DNA from: CF-167 sp963695195
GTDB lineage: Bacteria > Chloroflexota > Limnocylindria > QHBO01
Assembly: GCA_963695195.1 (NCBI GenBank)
Contig: CAVOGE010000007.1
Location: 744,001 to 808,000, forward strand
Direction: 5' to 3'
Length of the DNA stretch: 64,000 nucleotides
Shown here one piece after another: positions 49,065-58,215 of this stretch. Position 1 is the stretch's first letter. Each line of letters opens with the position of its first letter. The position numbers and the translations under genes are program-made. Below the pieces are notes generated by a model. That model searched no databases and had not been told where the DNA came from. It saw nothing but the letters and a program-made list of their open reading frames with translations.

Positions 49065-50057
49065 ATGCGCACGCCACCGCCTGGCTTCGTCCTGCGCCCC
49101 TATGCCGACCTCCCGGATGTGCCGGAGATGCTCCGCGTCTTCACCGCCTCCAACGAGGCAGACGAGATCGACGAGCGGATGTCGGCCGCCGGGCTCACCA
49201 CCTGGCTGAGCCATCCGAGCGAGCACTTCGATCCTGCCAACGACCTGGTGCTGGCCGAAGTGGATGGCGAGGTGGTGGGCTACGGCTGGGCCTTCTGGGT
49301 CGACACCACCGACGGCCTGCGCGAGTACCTCACGCGCGGCCACGTGCATCCCGCGTGGAGGAGACGAGGTGTCGGCAGCGCCATCATGGCGCGCAATGAG
49401 GCGCACCTGCGCGGCCTGGCCGCCAGGCACGAATCAGACCGTGAGCGGGTGATGGGAACATTCGCCGACGAGCGACGGCCCGGCGCAGTGGCGCTGGTGC
49501 TGGCGAACGGCTACCAGCCGGTCCGCTACTTCTTCGAGATGCTGCGGCCGACCCTTACCGATATCGACGTCCCGCCGATGCCGGATGGACTCGAGCTGCG
49601 GCCGGTTGGGGACCGCGACGGCTATCGGCGGATCTTCGACGCCGATGCCGAGGCCTTCATGGACCACTGGGGCGGCTTCGATGCCAGCGACGCGAGCTTC
49701 GAGGAATGGCTGGACCAGCCCGACTTCGACCCGTCGCTCTTCGTCGTGGCCTTCGACGGTGACGAGATCGCGGGCGTCGTGATCAACGAGATCGACGCGC
49801 ACGAGAACGAGGCGTTGCAGCGCAAGCGCGGGCTGCTGGCCAGCGTCTTCGTGCGGCGTCCATGGCGGCGCAGGGGCCTCGCCGCAGCGCTCGTCGCCCG
49901 CAGCCTGCTCCTCCTCCGGGAGCGCGGCATGACCAGCGCGTGGCTCGGCGTCGATGGTGAGAATCCGACCGGGGCGCTGGGCGTCTACGAACGGGCCGGG
50001 TTCGCGGTCCATTCGCGCGGGATGCAGTACCGGAAGCCGATGGAGACAGACCGATGA
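49065..50057 (+). CDS. Two-domain GNAT acetyltransferase, first of three
   Basis: A 330-residue protein made of two GNAT folds. The acetyl-CoA pyrophosphate loops are WRRRGVGSAI near residue 105 and WRRRGLAAALVAR near residue 268. Both domains have R-R-x-G-x-G/A signatures, so both could bind acetyl-CoA. The linker HWGGFDASDASFEEWLDQPD is shared with the two next genes. Two-domain GNATs include mycothiol synthase MshD, but nothing here fixes the substrate. The gene starts 4 nt after the ABC permease and overlaps the next one (ATGA). Confidence 0.85.
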   Translation: MRTPPPGFVLRPYADLPDVPEMLRVFTASNEADEIDERMSAAGLTTWLSHPSEHFDPANDLVLAEVDGEVVGYGWAFWVDTTDGLREYLTRGHVHPAWRRRGVGSAIMARNEAHLRGLAARHESDRERVMGTFADERRPGAVALVLANGYQPVRYFFEMLRPTLTDIDVPPMPDGLELRPVGDRDGYRRIFDADAEAFMDHWGGFDASDASFEEWLDQPDFDPSLFVVAFDGDEIAGVVINEIDAHENEALQRKRGLLASVFVRRPWRRRGLAAALVARSLLLLRERGMTSAWLGVDGENPTGALGVYERAGFAVHSRGMQYRKPMETDR

Positions 50058-51070
50058 GCCAAGCACCTGCAACCTCCGAGGCGCTGCGCCCGACGATCGA
50101 CGGTCTCGTGGTGCGACCGTACCGGCCGGGCGACGGCCCTGCGGTCGCCGACCTGCTCAACGCCGATAACGAGGCCGACGGGCTTCCGTGGCGCGTGTCG
50201 GCCGAGGAGATCGAGAACTGGATGGCCCACCCGACCGCCGGGTTTACCGCCGAGCGTGATGCATCGGTCCTGGAGCTCGACGGTCGGATCGTGGGGCAGA
50301 CCGAGGTGGAGTGGGTCGACACGACCGATGGCCTCCGCGAGTTCCGCCTTGGCTGCGCGCTGCACCCCGACGTTCGCCGGCGCGGGATCGGGCGCTGGCT
50401 GCTGCGCCTTGGCGAGGAACGCGCCGCCGAGCGCCTGGCGGAGCAGCCGACCGAGCGCCCCGTGGTGCTCGGCACCTGGTGTCCCGACCGGCGCGTCGGC
50501 AAGGTGGCGCTCATCGAGCAGGAGGGCTACCAACGTGCCCGCTACTTCTTCGACATGGAGCGCCCCAGCCTCGACGGGATCGTCCTGCCGCCGATGCCGA
50601 CCGGGATCGAGGTCCGCCCGATGCGTGAGGACCGGCTTCGGCAGCTGTGGGACGCAGATGTCGAGGCCTTCGCCGACCACTGGGGCGGCTTCGATGGTTC
50701 GGAAGCGCGGTTCAACCAGTGGCGGAACGATCCGAGATTCGATCTCGATCTGCTGGTCGTGGCCTGGGATGGTGACGAGATCGCGGGCGGTGTCGTCAAC
50801 TCGATCAACGAGGCGGAGAATGCCGCCCTGGGGCGGCAGCGCGGCTGGCTCGATAGCGTCTTCGTGCGCAGACAGTGGCGCCGGCGGGGACTCGCCCGTG
50901 CCGTTGTCATGCGCTCCCTCGCACTCCTGCGCGAACGGGGAATGACGTGCGCCGGCCTCGGTGTCGACGCGGACAACGCCAACGAGGCGCTGCGCCTCTA
51001 CACGGAGTGCGGATTCGTCACGGACCTGCGGTCAGCGGCGTATCGCAAGCCGATGGAGCTGGATCGATGA
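50054..51070 (+). CDS. Two-domain GNAT acetyltransferase, second of three
   Basis: A 338-residue paralogue of its neighbours, with acetyl-CoA loops VRRRGIGRWLL and WRRRGLARAVVMRS. Conserved with the first copy are WVDTTDGLREF, RYFFDMERPSLDGI, ADHWGGFDGSEARFNQW and the C-terminal YRKPMELDR. It overlaps both neighbours by 4 nt, so the three are translated together. Substrate unknown. Confidence 0.85.
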   Translation: MSQAPATSEALRPTIDGLVVRPYRPGDGPAVADLLNADNEADGLPWRVSAEEIENWMAHPTAGFTAERDASVLELDGRIVGQTEVEWVDTTDGLREFRLGCALHPDVRRRGIGRWLLRLGEERAAERLAEQPTERPVVLGTWCPDRRVGKVALIEQEGYQRARYFFDMERPSLDGIVLPPMPTGIEVRPMREDRLRQLWDADVEAFADHWGGFDGSEARFNQWRNDPRFDLDLLVVAWDGDEIAGGVVNSINEAENAALGRQRGWLDSVFVRRQWRRRGLARAVVMRSLALLRERGMTCAGLGVDADNANEALRLYTECGFVTDLRSAAYRKPMELDR

Positions 51071-52077
51071 CGGTCGAGCTGCCGTACGCGCCGCCGATCC
51101 AGGGGCTGCGCTTCCGGCGCCTTGAGCGGCCCGCCGACGACGCCGCCTTGGCCGATCTGGACAATGCGGGCTTCCGGGCCGACGGCATCGAATTCCGCCT
51201 CTCGGCGGCGCAGGTGGGCACCTGGCTCGATCACCCCTCTCGGATGGACCTGACCGAAGACCTGCTGCTCGCAGAAATCGATGGCACGCTCGTGGCGCAT
51301 GCCGAGGCCGGCTGGGAGCTCGACAACGACGGGGGCCGCAATTACAACGTCTGGGGTCAGGTGCATCCGACCTGGCGCCGGCGTGGCCTCGGTAGGACGC
51401 TCCTTCGATGGAACGAGGAGCGCCAGCGCCAGGTAGGCGCGGGCCACCCCACAGGCGGCGAGCGCCGGCTACAGAGCTGGGCCGACGAAGGGGAGGTCGG
51501 CCGGCTCGCTCTGCTGGAGGCCAGCGGGTACCAGGTCGCCCGCTACGCGTTCGAAATGACCCGGGCCACGCTGGAGGGTATCCCCGATTTCGCGCTGCCC
51601 AACGGAGTCGAGGTCCGCCCGGCGAGCGGGGCCGACATGCGCGCCATCTGGGAACTCGAGGTCGAGGCCTTCAGCGACCATTGGGGCGCAATCGACGGCA
51701 CTGAGGAGTCATTCGCACGGTTTGTCGCCGACCCGACCCACGACCGGTCGCTGTGGGTCATCGCGTGGCACCGCGACGAGATTGTTGGCCAAGTGCTCAA
51801 CCGCATTAACGCAGAGGCCAATGCGGAGCTCGGAATGCTGCGCGGGCGGGTCAACTCGGTCGGCGTGCGGAAGGCGTGGCGGCGGCAGGGGGTGGGACAG
51901 GCGCTGGTGCTGGCCAGCCTGAGGGTCTTGCGCCAAGCTGGCATGACCAGCGCGTCGCTCGGCGTCGATGCCGAGAACCCGCACGGCGCCCTGGGGATCT
52001 ACGAGCGGGCCGGCTTCCAAGTCGTGCGCCGAGAACGGGTCTACCGCAAGGCGCTCGAGCAGTCGCAGCCGGGCTAG
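51067..52077 (+). CDS. Two-domain GNAT acetyltransferase, third of three
   Basis: A 336-residue paralogue, the most diverged of the three. Acetyl-CoA loops are WRRRGLGRTLLR and WRRQGVGQALVLAS; the shared linker reads SDHWGAIDGTEESFARFVAD and the end YRKALEQ. ATG 51067 overlaps the previous stop. Its own stop lies in a CTAG shared with the convergent mannosyltransferase gene. It closes the leader-ABC-GNAT operon. Confidence 0.85.
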   Translation: MTVELPYAPPIQGLRFRRLERPADDAALADLDNAGFRADGIEFRLSAAQVGTWLDHPSRMDLTEDLLLAEIDGTLVAHAEAGWELDNDGGRNYNVWGQVHPTWRRRGLGRTLLRWNEERQRQVGAGHPTGGERRLQSWADEGEVGRLALLEASGYQVARYAFEMTRATLEGIPDFALPNGVEVRPASGADMRAIWELEVEAFSDHWGAIDGTEESFARFVADPTHDRSLWVIAWHRDEIVGQVLNRINAEANAELGMLRGRVNSVGVRKAWRRQGVGQALVLASLRVLRQAGMTSASLGVDAENPHGALGIYERAGFQVVRRERVYRKALEQSQPG

Positions 52078-53225
52078 CGGGACTCGACCAGTCCCGCCGC
52101 GAGGGCGCGCTCGCGCGACGTGCGATAGAACTCGACGATCTGCTCGGTCACCCGGTCCCACGAGTATTCCGGAGCCTTCTCACGGCCAGCCTCGCCCATC
52201 CGGTGACGGCGATCCGCATCATTGGCAAGTCCGTACAGCGCGGCCGCGAGTGCCCGGTGGTTGCGCGGCTCGACCAGGAGGCCCTGCACGCCCCGCTGCA
52301 CCACGTTCTTGTAGCCGTGGATGTCCGACGCCACGATCGGGACTCCTGCAGCCATCGCCTCCAGCAGCACGATGCCAAAGCTCTCCTGCCCGGTCGCCGG
52401 CGCGCAGAAGATGTCGGCACTCGCGAAGTAGCGTGCCTTGGCCTCGTCGGGGACGCGGCCCAGGAACTCGACGTCACGGATCTGGCGCAGCCCGACATAG
52501 CGGCGATACTCGCGCGCCTTCGGCCCGTTGCCGATGATCAGCAACCGGGCATCGACGTGGCGCTTGCGGAGCCGGTGGTAGGCCTTGAGCAGGTGAATCA
52601 GGCCCTTCCGCTCCTCGAAGCGCCCGACGAACAGGATGTTGACGGTGCCGTCGCGCAGCTCTTCGAATGGTTGGGCATGGGCGAATCGGTCCAGGTCGAC
52701 GCCGTTGGGGATGATCTGGTAGTCGCCGGGGAAGTAGCGGCTGGAGAAGTGCCGCGCCGCGCCGCTCACCGCGATGCGGCCGTGGAGCTTGGCGGCAAGG
52801 TGGCCGGCAAAGCGTTTCCCGACCCAGTACGACGGGGAGAAGCCACCGAACGCGTGGAAGGTGGCGACGTTCACCGTGTTCGACTGGTCGAGAACGGTCG
52901 GTGACAGGAAGGGAACGAACGGCTCGTGGAAGTGGAGCACGTCGAACCGATGCTCGGCGAGCAGGTCCCGCGCACGCTCCTTGAAGCGCCAGCTCAGGGT
53001 GACGCGGCCCATGCTGCCGTTGGCGGGGAATGCGTAGCCGGTCCCCAGCCGAATGACATGCCCTTCGTCGGCCCGCTGCTTGCCGTACTTGCTGGTGATG
53101 ATCCACACGTCGTGTCCCATCCGCAGCATGGCGTCGTAGGTGTGGCGAACGTGCTCGTTCACCCCTCCGGGGTGTGGGTAACCGTACGGGCTGACGATCC
53201 CGATCTTCAGCGGCGTCACCGCCAT
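52074..53225 (-). CDS. GT4 glycosyltransferase, PimA-like phosphatidylinositol mannosyltransferase
   Basis: A 383-residue GT-B enzyme. The N-terminus IGIVSPYGYPHPGGVNEHVR has the glycine loop of PimA, HEPFVPFLSPTVL and FHAFGGFSPSYW follow, and the C-terminal half has the GDP-sugar site VGRFEERKGLIHLLKA and the EX7E motif in GQESFGIVLLEAMAAG. Length and context (phosphatidylinositol synthase, inositol-phosphate synthase and acyltransferases in the same operon) support transfer of mannose from GDP-mannose to phosphatidylinositol at the inner membrane face. It is the last gene of the ArsR-headed operon. Confidence 0.85.
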   Translation of the reverse strand: MAVTPLKIGIVSPYGYPHPGGVNEHVRHTYDAMLRMGHDVWIITSKYGKQRADEGHVIRLGTGYAFPANGSMGRVTLSWRFKERARDLLAEHRFDVLHFHEPFVPFLSPTVLDQSNTVNVATFHAFGGFSPSYWVGKRFAGHLAAKLHGRIAVSGAARHFSSRYFPGDYQIIPNGVDLDRFAHAQPFEELRDGTVNILFVGRFEERKGLIHLLKAYHRLRKRHVDARLLIIGNGPKAREYRRYVGLRQIRDVEFLGRVPDEAKARYFASADIFCAPATGQESFGIVLLEAMAAGVPIVASDIHGYKNVVQRGVQGLLVEPRNHRALAAALYGLANDADRRHRMGEAGREKAPEYSWDRVTEQIVEFYRTSRERALAAGLVESR

Positions 53226-53980
53226 TCCCCCGAGGGGCGCAGCGAGTGGCCGACGTGACGCGCCTTCGCGATCAGCTGGCGGCCGTAGACCGTCACGTTG
53301 TGCCAGTGCGTCCAGTACCTGCCATCCGGCTCGGTCGACTTTCCGGCGATGGCGGCGCGGTAGTCGTCGGCGGTGACGCCGGGGAACCAGGTCCAGCCGC
53401 TGCCGATCCCCTCGAGGACGTGTGCGTCGGAGTTCCCGAGCGGCGCCAGCTCGAGTAGCTCCTCGTTGGCCCGTCGTCGGCGCCCACGGCGAATCCGGCC
53501 GGCGGCGCTCGGATTCATCAACTCGATGGCGTCGAGGTGATGGTCCGGGTCTGGATCGTGATGCAGCCTCACTAGGCTGCGGTGGCCGAGACTGGGGGTG
53601 AGGGGCGCCATGGGGTGCGCGGCAACGGCGATCCCGCCCTGGGCGTGAATCCGCTCGATCGTCTCCTCGAGCGGGCGGAGCGCCGGAATGCGTGCGGTCA
53701 GGAAGAGCCCCAGGAGGTGGCCGCGGCGCGTGGTGATCTCCTCCCCGACCACCACGTCGAAGTGGTAGTCACCGGCATCGACGATCTCTCGGGCCCGCAG
53801 CGCCCCGTCGATGCGCTCGTGATCGGTGATCGCCACCAGGTCGAGGGTGGTGTTCCGCTCGACATGGTCGAGGAGCTCCCCGACGCCCATCGTGCCATCA
53901 GAGTAGAGCGTGTGCAGGTGCATGTCCGCGCGCCCGCGTGGATCGCCGCCGCGCGGCCGGCGCACCGCTCCGAGGTTCAT
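53216..53980 (-). CDS. PHP-domain metal-dependent hydrolase
   Basis: A 254-residue PHP-fold protein. Metal ligands are visible in MHLHTLYSDG, ITDHERIDGA, GEEITT, AHPM and NSDAH, so it should be active as a phosphoesterase on phosphate or nucleotide substrates. It lies inside the phosphatidylinositol-mannoside cluster, overlapping the acyltransferase gene upstream by 4 nt and the mannosyltransferase gene by 10 nt. A histidinol-phosphate or inositol-phosphate phosphatase role is possible; an inositol-1-phosphate phosphatase is otherwise missing in this cluster (inference). Confidence 0.85.
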   Translation of the reverse strand: MNLGAVRRPRGGDPRGRADMHLHTLYSDGTMGVGELLDHVERNTTLDLVAITDHERIDGALRAREIVDAGDYHFDVVVGEEITTRRGHLLGLFLTARIPALRPLEETIERIHAQGGIAVAAHPMAPLTPSLGHRSLVRLHHDPDPDHHLDAIELMNPSAAGRIRRGRRRRANEELLELAPLGNSDAHVLEGIGSGWTWFPGVTADDYRAAIAGKSTEPDGRYWTHWHNVTVYGRQLIAKARHVGHSLRPSGEWR

Positions 53981-54876
53981 TGCGCCTCCCCGTCAGCAAG
54001 ATCGGGCCAGAGCGGCTGAAAGGTCGCCCACCACTGCTCGGGCATGGGCGCGATCAGCTCTTCGAAGCGCCGCGCCATGGCGTCGGTGAGGGCGGCGACA
54101 TCATGCTGTCGATCGCCGGTGAGCGGAGCCTCGACCGGGTAGGCCCGCCCCCGGAAGCGCTCCTGCCCGACGCGCCAGCAGGCGGCCGCCACGAGTGGCC
54201 GACCGGTGAGCAGCGAGAGCGCAGCGGGGCCGGACGGCAGGGTCGTCGGGTGGCCGAAGAGCGTGGCCGGCAGCCCGTTCCCGGCGAGATCGCGGTCACC
54301 GGCGAGTGCCACCATGGTGCCGGCTCGCAGCGCGGCGATCATCGGCCGGCGGGCCTTCGCGAGTGGGATCAGGGTGACTCCGCGTCCCGTCCCGCGCCGA
54401 GCCGTCATGAAGTCGTGGATCTCGCGAGGCTTCAGCACCTCCATCGGTGCGACCGCATGGATCCCGTTCGACGCCAGAAAGGTCCCGTACGGCTCGAAGT
54501 TTCCGAAATGGATGGTGGCCACCACGGCCCCTTCGCGCAGGATCGGTCCCCAGTGGTCCCAGTCGTCGGCGACCACCATGCGGCCGATCCGCTCGACCGA
54601 GTAGTGCGGGATGCGCAGCACCTCGAGGTAGTAGCGGGCGTGGGCCACGAAGGCATCGCGCACCAGCCGCCGGAATGCCGGCCCACGGCTCGGCCGGCCG
54701 GTCGCCGCGGAGACCCGCGCGAGCTGGTCGGTCACCAGCGCCCGGCGCTCATCGGCGAGTCGATGCCATACCCGCCCGACCAGATCAGCCAGCGCGTACG
54801 CGAGCGGGCGAGGCAACGAGATCGCGACGATATCGGCGGCACGCAGGCCGAGCCGAAGCAGGGCACCGCGCATCAC
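53977..54876 (-). CDS. LpxL/HtrB-family acyltransferase, PatA-like (second)
   Basis: A 299-residue membrane-associated acyltransferase. The catalytic HX4E motif is HFGNFE near residue 122, and the family block GNGLPATLFGHPTTLPSGPAA follows. In mycobacteria PatA acylates the mannose of phosphatidylinositol mannosides, and its gene lies between those for phosphatidylinositol synthase and PimA, as here. The N-terminal segment (LGLRAADIVAISLPRPLAYA) may anchor it. Two such enzymes are present. Confidence 0.85.
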   Translation of the reverse strand: MMRGALLRLGLRAADIVAISLPRPLAYALADLVGRVWHRLADERRALVTDQLARVSAATGRPSRGPAFRRLVRDAFVAHARYYLEVLRIPHYSVERIGRMVVADDWDHWGPILREGAVVATIHFGNFEPYGTFLASNGIHAVAPMEVLKPREIHDFMTARRGTGRGVTLIPLAKARRPMIAALRAGTMVALAGDRDLAGNGLPATLFGHPTTLPSGPAALSLLTGRPLVAAACWRVGQERFRGRAYPVEAPLTGDRQHDVAALTDAMARRFEELIAPMPEQWWATFQPLWPDLADGEAQ

Positions 54877-55925
54877 GATGGCCGCTTCGTCCAGTCTTCG
54901 CCACGACGCGCCATCTCCAGGGCGTCACGCGCGCTGGCTCGATCGGCGTCGGTCACCGGCCAGATCGGTCGGAACATGTACCACTGGCCGGGGTCTGCCG
55001 CGATCACCCCGCCCAGCGCGTCCGCCAGGGCCTGGGTGGCGCGATAGATCTCGGCCGGCTCATCGCTGGTGGCGCGGATCAGTGGCAGGCCGCGTGTGCG
55101 AAACGACTCATCGGCCTGGCGGGAGCATGCGACGGGAAGCATCGGCGCCCCCGACCGTGCCGAGAGCGCGGCCGGCCCGGAGGGGAAGGTGGTGGCCTCG
55201 CCGAGGAATTCGACCGGGACGTCTCCTGCCCGGTATCCGCCGTCGCAGAAGAGGACCAGGTTCTCGCCGCTCCGCAGCGCGCGGATCAGGCCGCGCAGCT
55301 TGCGCCAGCCGATCAGCGTCAGGCCGTGTCGTGCCCGGATCTTGACGAGGTGGTCGTAGAGACGGCCATAGGTCGTGTCATCGGCGACAACGTGGAGCCC
55401 ATAGCCGTGGCGGTGCAGCGCCGGGGCGATGAGGTCCATGCCGCCCACGTGGACGGTGCACAACAGGACGCCGCGGTCATCGGCGCGGGCCTCGACCAGC
55501 AGTTCCAGGTTGTCGATCTGGACCAGCTGCTCGACATCCTCCTCCCGAAGATCGGCCAGCCGCATCATGTCGACGAGGTACTTGGCGTAGTTGCGGAACG
55601 CTCGTCTCGCGGCACGACGAACGGTGCGGTGATCCGCCGGCAGGCCGGCGGCGCGGGCGAGGTTCTCACCGACCACGACGCGCTTTGCCGCAGACAAGTC
55701 GTAGGCGGCGTTCCCCGCGGCCGAGGCGATGCGCAGCACGATCGACCGCGGCAGGAGGTTGATGAGCCGTTCCGCCACCCGGTAGGCGGCGTAGGTCAGC
55801 AACTCGCGCCTGCGCTCCGAGCTGGAGGCGGACGATCCGCGGGACGAGGTCTGCGGCGGCGAGCCTGCCGGTTGGTCGACCACGGAGGACGAGGCTGTCA
55901 CGGTCTCGATGGGAACCGGGTTCAA
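54873..55925 (-). CDS. LpxL/HtrB-family acyltransferase, PatA-like (first)
   Basis: A 350-residue homologue with a Ser-rich 37-residue N-terminal extension before the fold begins (ELLTYAAYRVAERLINLLP). The catalytic motif is HVGGMD (HX4D), and DVPVEFLGEATTFPSGPAAL is the substrate-side block. It overlaps the second acyltransferase gene and the inositol-phosphate synthase gene by 4 nt each. It could acylate inositol or mannose of the same glycolipid, each enzyme at a different position (inference). Confidence 0.85.
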   Translation of the reverse strand: MNPVPIETVTASSSVVDQPAGSPPQTSSRGSSASSSERRRELLTYAAYRVAERLINLLPRSIVLRIASAAGNAAYDLSAAKRVVVGENLARAAGLPADHRTVRRAARRAFRNYAKYLVDMMRLADLREEDVEQLVQIDNLELLVEARADDRGVLLCTVHVGGMDLIAPALHRHGYGLHVVADDTTYGRLYDHLVKIRARHGLTLIGWRKLRGLIRALRSGENLVLFCDGGYRAGDVPVEFLGEATTFPSGPAALSARSGAPMLPVACSRQADESFRTRGLPLIRATSDEPAEIYRATQALADALGGVIAADPGQWYMFRPIWPVTDADRASARDALEMARRGEDWTKRPS

Positions 55926-57130
55926 CCGGCGCCGGTCGCGGCCTTCGACCTGCTCACCGGCGCCTTGCGCAGGGTGACCTTCGGTGGCGTCTCCGTCCCG
56001 TCCAGCGTCTCGTTGTCCTCCCCGCGGATGAAGGCCTCGACACGCTCGCGGGCGACGTCGTCATGGATCTGTCGCGGTGGGCTCTTCATGAAGTAGGACG
56101 ATGGCGCGACCAGCGTCCCAGCCAGCCCGCGATCGAGGCCGAGCCGCAGGCAGCGAATCGCATCGGTGATCACGCCCGCACTGTTCGGCGAGTCCCAGAC
56201 CTCGAGCTTGAGCTCCAGGTTGAGCGGAACATCGCCGTACGTGGTCCCCTCCATGCGGATGTGGCACCACTTGCGGTCCTGAAGCCATGGCACGTAATCC
56301 GACGGGCCCACGTGCACGTTGTCCTCGCCGATCTCGTAGTCGAGCATCGAGGTGACCGCGTTGGTCTTGCTGATCTTCTTGGACTCCAGCCGCTCCCGCT
56401 CCAGCATGTTCAGGAAGTCGGTGTTTCCTCCGAAGTTCAGCTGGTAGGTCCGATCGATGCGCACGCCACGATCCATGAAGAGACGGGTCAGAACCCGGTG
56501 GGTGATCGTCGCGCCGACCTGGCTCTTGATGTCGTCGCCGATGACCGGCAGGCCGCGCTCGGCGAAGCGCCGTTGCCAGTACGGCTCGCGACCGATGAAG
56601 ACCGGGATCGCGTTGATGAAGCCGACACCGGCCTGGAGCGCCTGCTCCACGTACCACTTGGTCGCCTCCTCGCTGCCAACCGGCAGGTAGGAGACCATCA
56701 CGTCAACCTTGCGCTCCTTCAGGATGCCGACGACGTCGGCCGTCGGGCCGGGCGCCTTCTCGATCACCTGCGACAGGTACTTGCCGAGCCCGTCATGGGT
56801 CATCCCGCGATCGACGGTCACCCCGGTATGCGGCACGTCGGAGAACTTGATGGTGTTGTTCTGCCCGGCGAAGATCGCCTCGGACAGGTCCCTGCCGACT
56901 TTGGTCTTGTCCACGTCGAACGCGGCGACGAACTCGATATCGCGGATGTGATACCCGCCCAGGTCCACGTGCATCAGCCCCGGGATGAGGTCGCCCGGCT
57001 TGGCGTTCTCGTAGTACTGCCGCCCCTGGACGAGAGACGAGGCGCAGTTCCCGACGCCGACGATGGCGACCCGGATCTTGCCGTCTGCGGGTCGATGTCC
57101 GTTGGTCGATCCCTTGCCGTTGGTAGCCAC
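55922..57130 (-). CDS. ino1: Inositol-3-phosphate synthase
   Basis: A 402-residue NAD-dependent synthase that converts glucose 6-phosphate to inositol 3-phosphate. The NAD-binding motif VAIVGVGNCASSLVQG is near residue 23, and the catalytic-region blocks VGATITHRVLTRLFMDRGV, QLNFGGNTDFLNML and LNLELKLEVWDSPNSAGV match the actinobacterial-type enzyme. It supplies inositol for the phosphatidylinositol synthase encoded 6 nt upstream. ATG 57130 includes a short Gly/Asn-rich leader before the fold. Confidence 0.95.
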   Translation of the reverse strand: MATNGKGSTNGHRPADGKIRVAIVGVGNCASSLVQGRQYYENAKPGDLIPGLMHVDLGGYHIRDIEFVAAFDVDKTKVGRDLSEAIFAGQNNTIKFSDVPHTGVTVDRGMTHDGLGKYLSQVIEKAPGPTADVVGILKERKVDVMVSYLPVGSEEATKWYVEQALQAGVGFINAIPVFIGREPYWQRRFAERGLPVIGDDIKSQVGATITHRVLTRLFMDRGVRIDRTYQLNFGGNTDFLNMLERERLESKKISKTNAVTSMLDYEIGEDNVHVGPSDYVPWLQDRKWCHIRMEGTTYGDVPLNLELKLEVWDSPNSAGVITDAIRCLRLGLDRGLAGTLVAPSSYFMKSPPRQIHDDVARERVEAFIRGEDNETLDGTETPPKVTLRKAPVSRSKAATGAG

Positions 57131-57136
57131 GCTGTC

Positions 57137-57829
57137 TTACTTCTCCCTTGTCGTGTCGCCGTCGCCGGCCGCGAGCGTCTGCTCGTCGAACTGGCGCCAG
57201 ACATGCCAGATGCGTTGAACCGTGGTCGCCGCCGAGAGGACGGCGATGATACCGATCGCCACGATGAGACCGATGCCCAGGCCGAGGCCCGCGAGGGCGA
57301 TGCCCGCGACGATCAGTACCAGCCGCTCGGTTCGTGGGGCGAGGCCCACCGATGCGGTCAGCCCGATCCCCTCCGCCTTGGCCCGCGTATAGCTGACCAT
57401 GAAGGATCCCGCGAGGGCGGCCAGCGTCAACAGGACGGGGCCGACCGGGTCGGCCGTGGCGCGAAGGTAGTATGCGACGATCCCGCCGTAGAGGGTGGCC
57501 TCGGCGGCCCGGTCGAGCGTCGAGTCGAGGAAGCTGCCGAAGGCATTCGCGCCCCCGGTCGCGCGGGCGAGGGCACCGTCGACCGCGTCGAGCAGTGAGC
57601 CGACCACCAGGACCGCGGCCCCGGCCAACAGAAATCCCGCCGCAACGAGCACCGCGGCGACGACGACCAGGAGGAATCCGGTCACCGTCACGGTGTTCGG
57701 CGTGATTCCGAGCCGGACCGCCAACCGAACGACCGGGGCCAGCACCGCTCGGCCGACCTCCTTGACGCGATCGGAGAGCAGTGAATCGCCTCGCCGGAGG
57801 TCTCGGGTCTGCGGATGGCTAGCCGACAT
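57137..57829 (-). CDS. CDP-alcohol phosphatidyltransferase, probable phosphatidylinositol-phosphate synthase
   Basis: A 230-residue membrane enzyme with about six hydrophobic segments. The family motif DG(x)2AR(x)nG(x)3D(x)3D is present as DGALARATGGANAFGSFLDS followed by TLD. Next to the inositol-phosphate synthase gene it most likely makes phosphatidylinositol phosphate from CDP-diacylglycerol and inositol 3-phosphate, as PgsA1 does in mycobacteria. ATG 57829 starts inside the last codons of the arsR gene. A phosphatidylglycerophosphate synthase role is the alternative. Confidence 0.85.
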   Translation of the reverse strand: MSASHPQTRDLRRGDSLLSDRVKEVGRAVLAPVVRLAVRLGITPNTVTVTGFLLVVVAAVLVAAGFLLAGAAVLVVGSLLDAVDGALARATGGANAFGSFLDSTLDRAAEATLYGGIVAYYLRATADPVGPVLLTLAALAGSFMVSYTRAKAEGIGLTASVGLAPRTERLVLIVAGIALAGLGLGIGLIVAIGIIAVLSAATTVQRIWHVWRQFDEQTLAAGDGDTTREK

Positions 57830-58181
57830 CGTGCACCTCGGCTGTCGTCGAGCCGCGTGCGACACCGATGCCGGACGTGCCGCCGACAAGGCGCGCCTCG
57901 ATCTCGTGGAGCTCCTCGAACGCCGCGGCCTGCAGCCGGCAGATCCTCTCGCGCCCCTGGCGTCGCGTCTCGACCAGTCCGGCCAGGCGCAGGATGCGCA
58001 GGTGCCAGCTGATGAGCGGCTGCGACAGGACAACGCGCGCGGACAGCTCATTGACCGGCATCGGCCCGAACTCGGCGAGCAGACTGATCACACGGAGCCG
58101 AGTTTCGTCGCCCAGGGCGCGATAGAGCGTGCGCAGGCGGCGCAGGTCGCGCTCGGCATTGGTCTCAAGGGTGAGCGTCAT
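57819..58181 (-). CDS. ArsR-family winged-helix regulator
   Basis: A 120-residue transcription regulator with the winged-helix block LRVISLLAEFGPMPVNELSA and the recognition helix in LSQPLISWHLRILRLAGLVE. It has no cysteine-rich metal site of the ArsR/SmtB type, so it may sense a non-metal signal or none. ATG 58181 is preferred; the upstream TTG at 58202 lies inside the operator. It overlaps the phosphatidyltransferase gene by 11 nt and heads the operon, so it probably represses it through the inverted repeats upstream. Confidence 0.85.
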   Translation of the reverse strand: MTLTLETNAERDLRRLRTLYRALGDETRLRVISLLAEFGPMPVNELSARVVLSQPLISWHLRILRLAGLVETRRQGRERICRLQAAAFEELHEIEARLVGGTSGIGVARGSTTAEVHDVG

Positions 58182-58196
58182 CTCGTAGTGCTTCTT

Positions 58197-58215
58197 TATC
58201 AAATGCAGATTGATA
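58197..58215. promoter_or_regulatory. Inverted repeat, ArsR operator candidate 1
   Basis: TATCAA and TTGATA form a perfect 6-bp inverted repeat around 7 bp, immediately before the arsR start. Confidence 0.6.
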
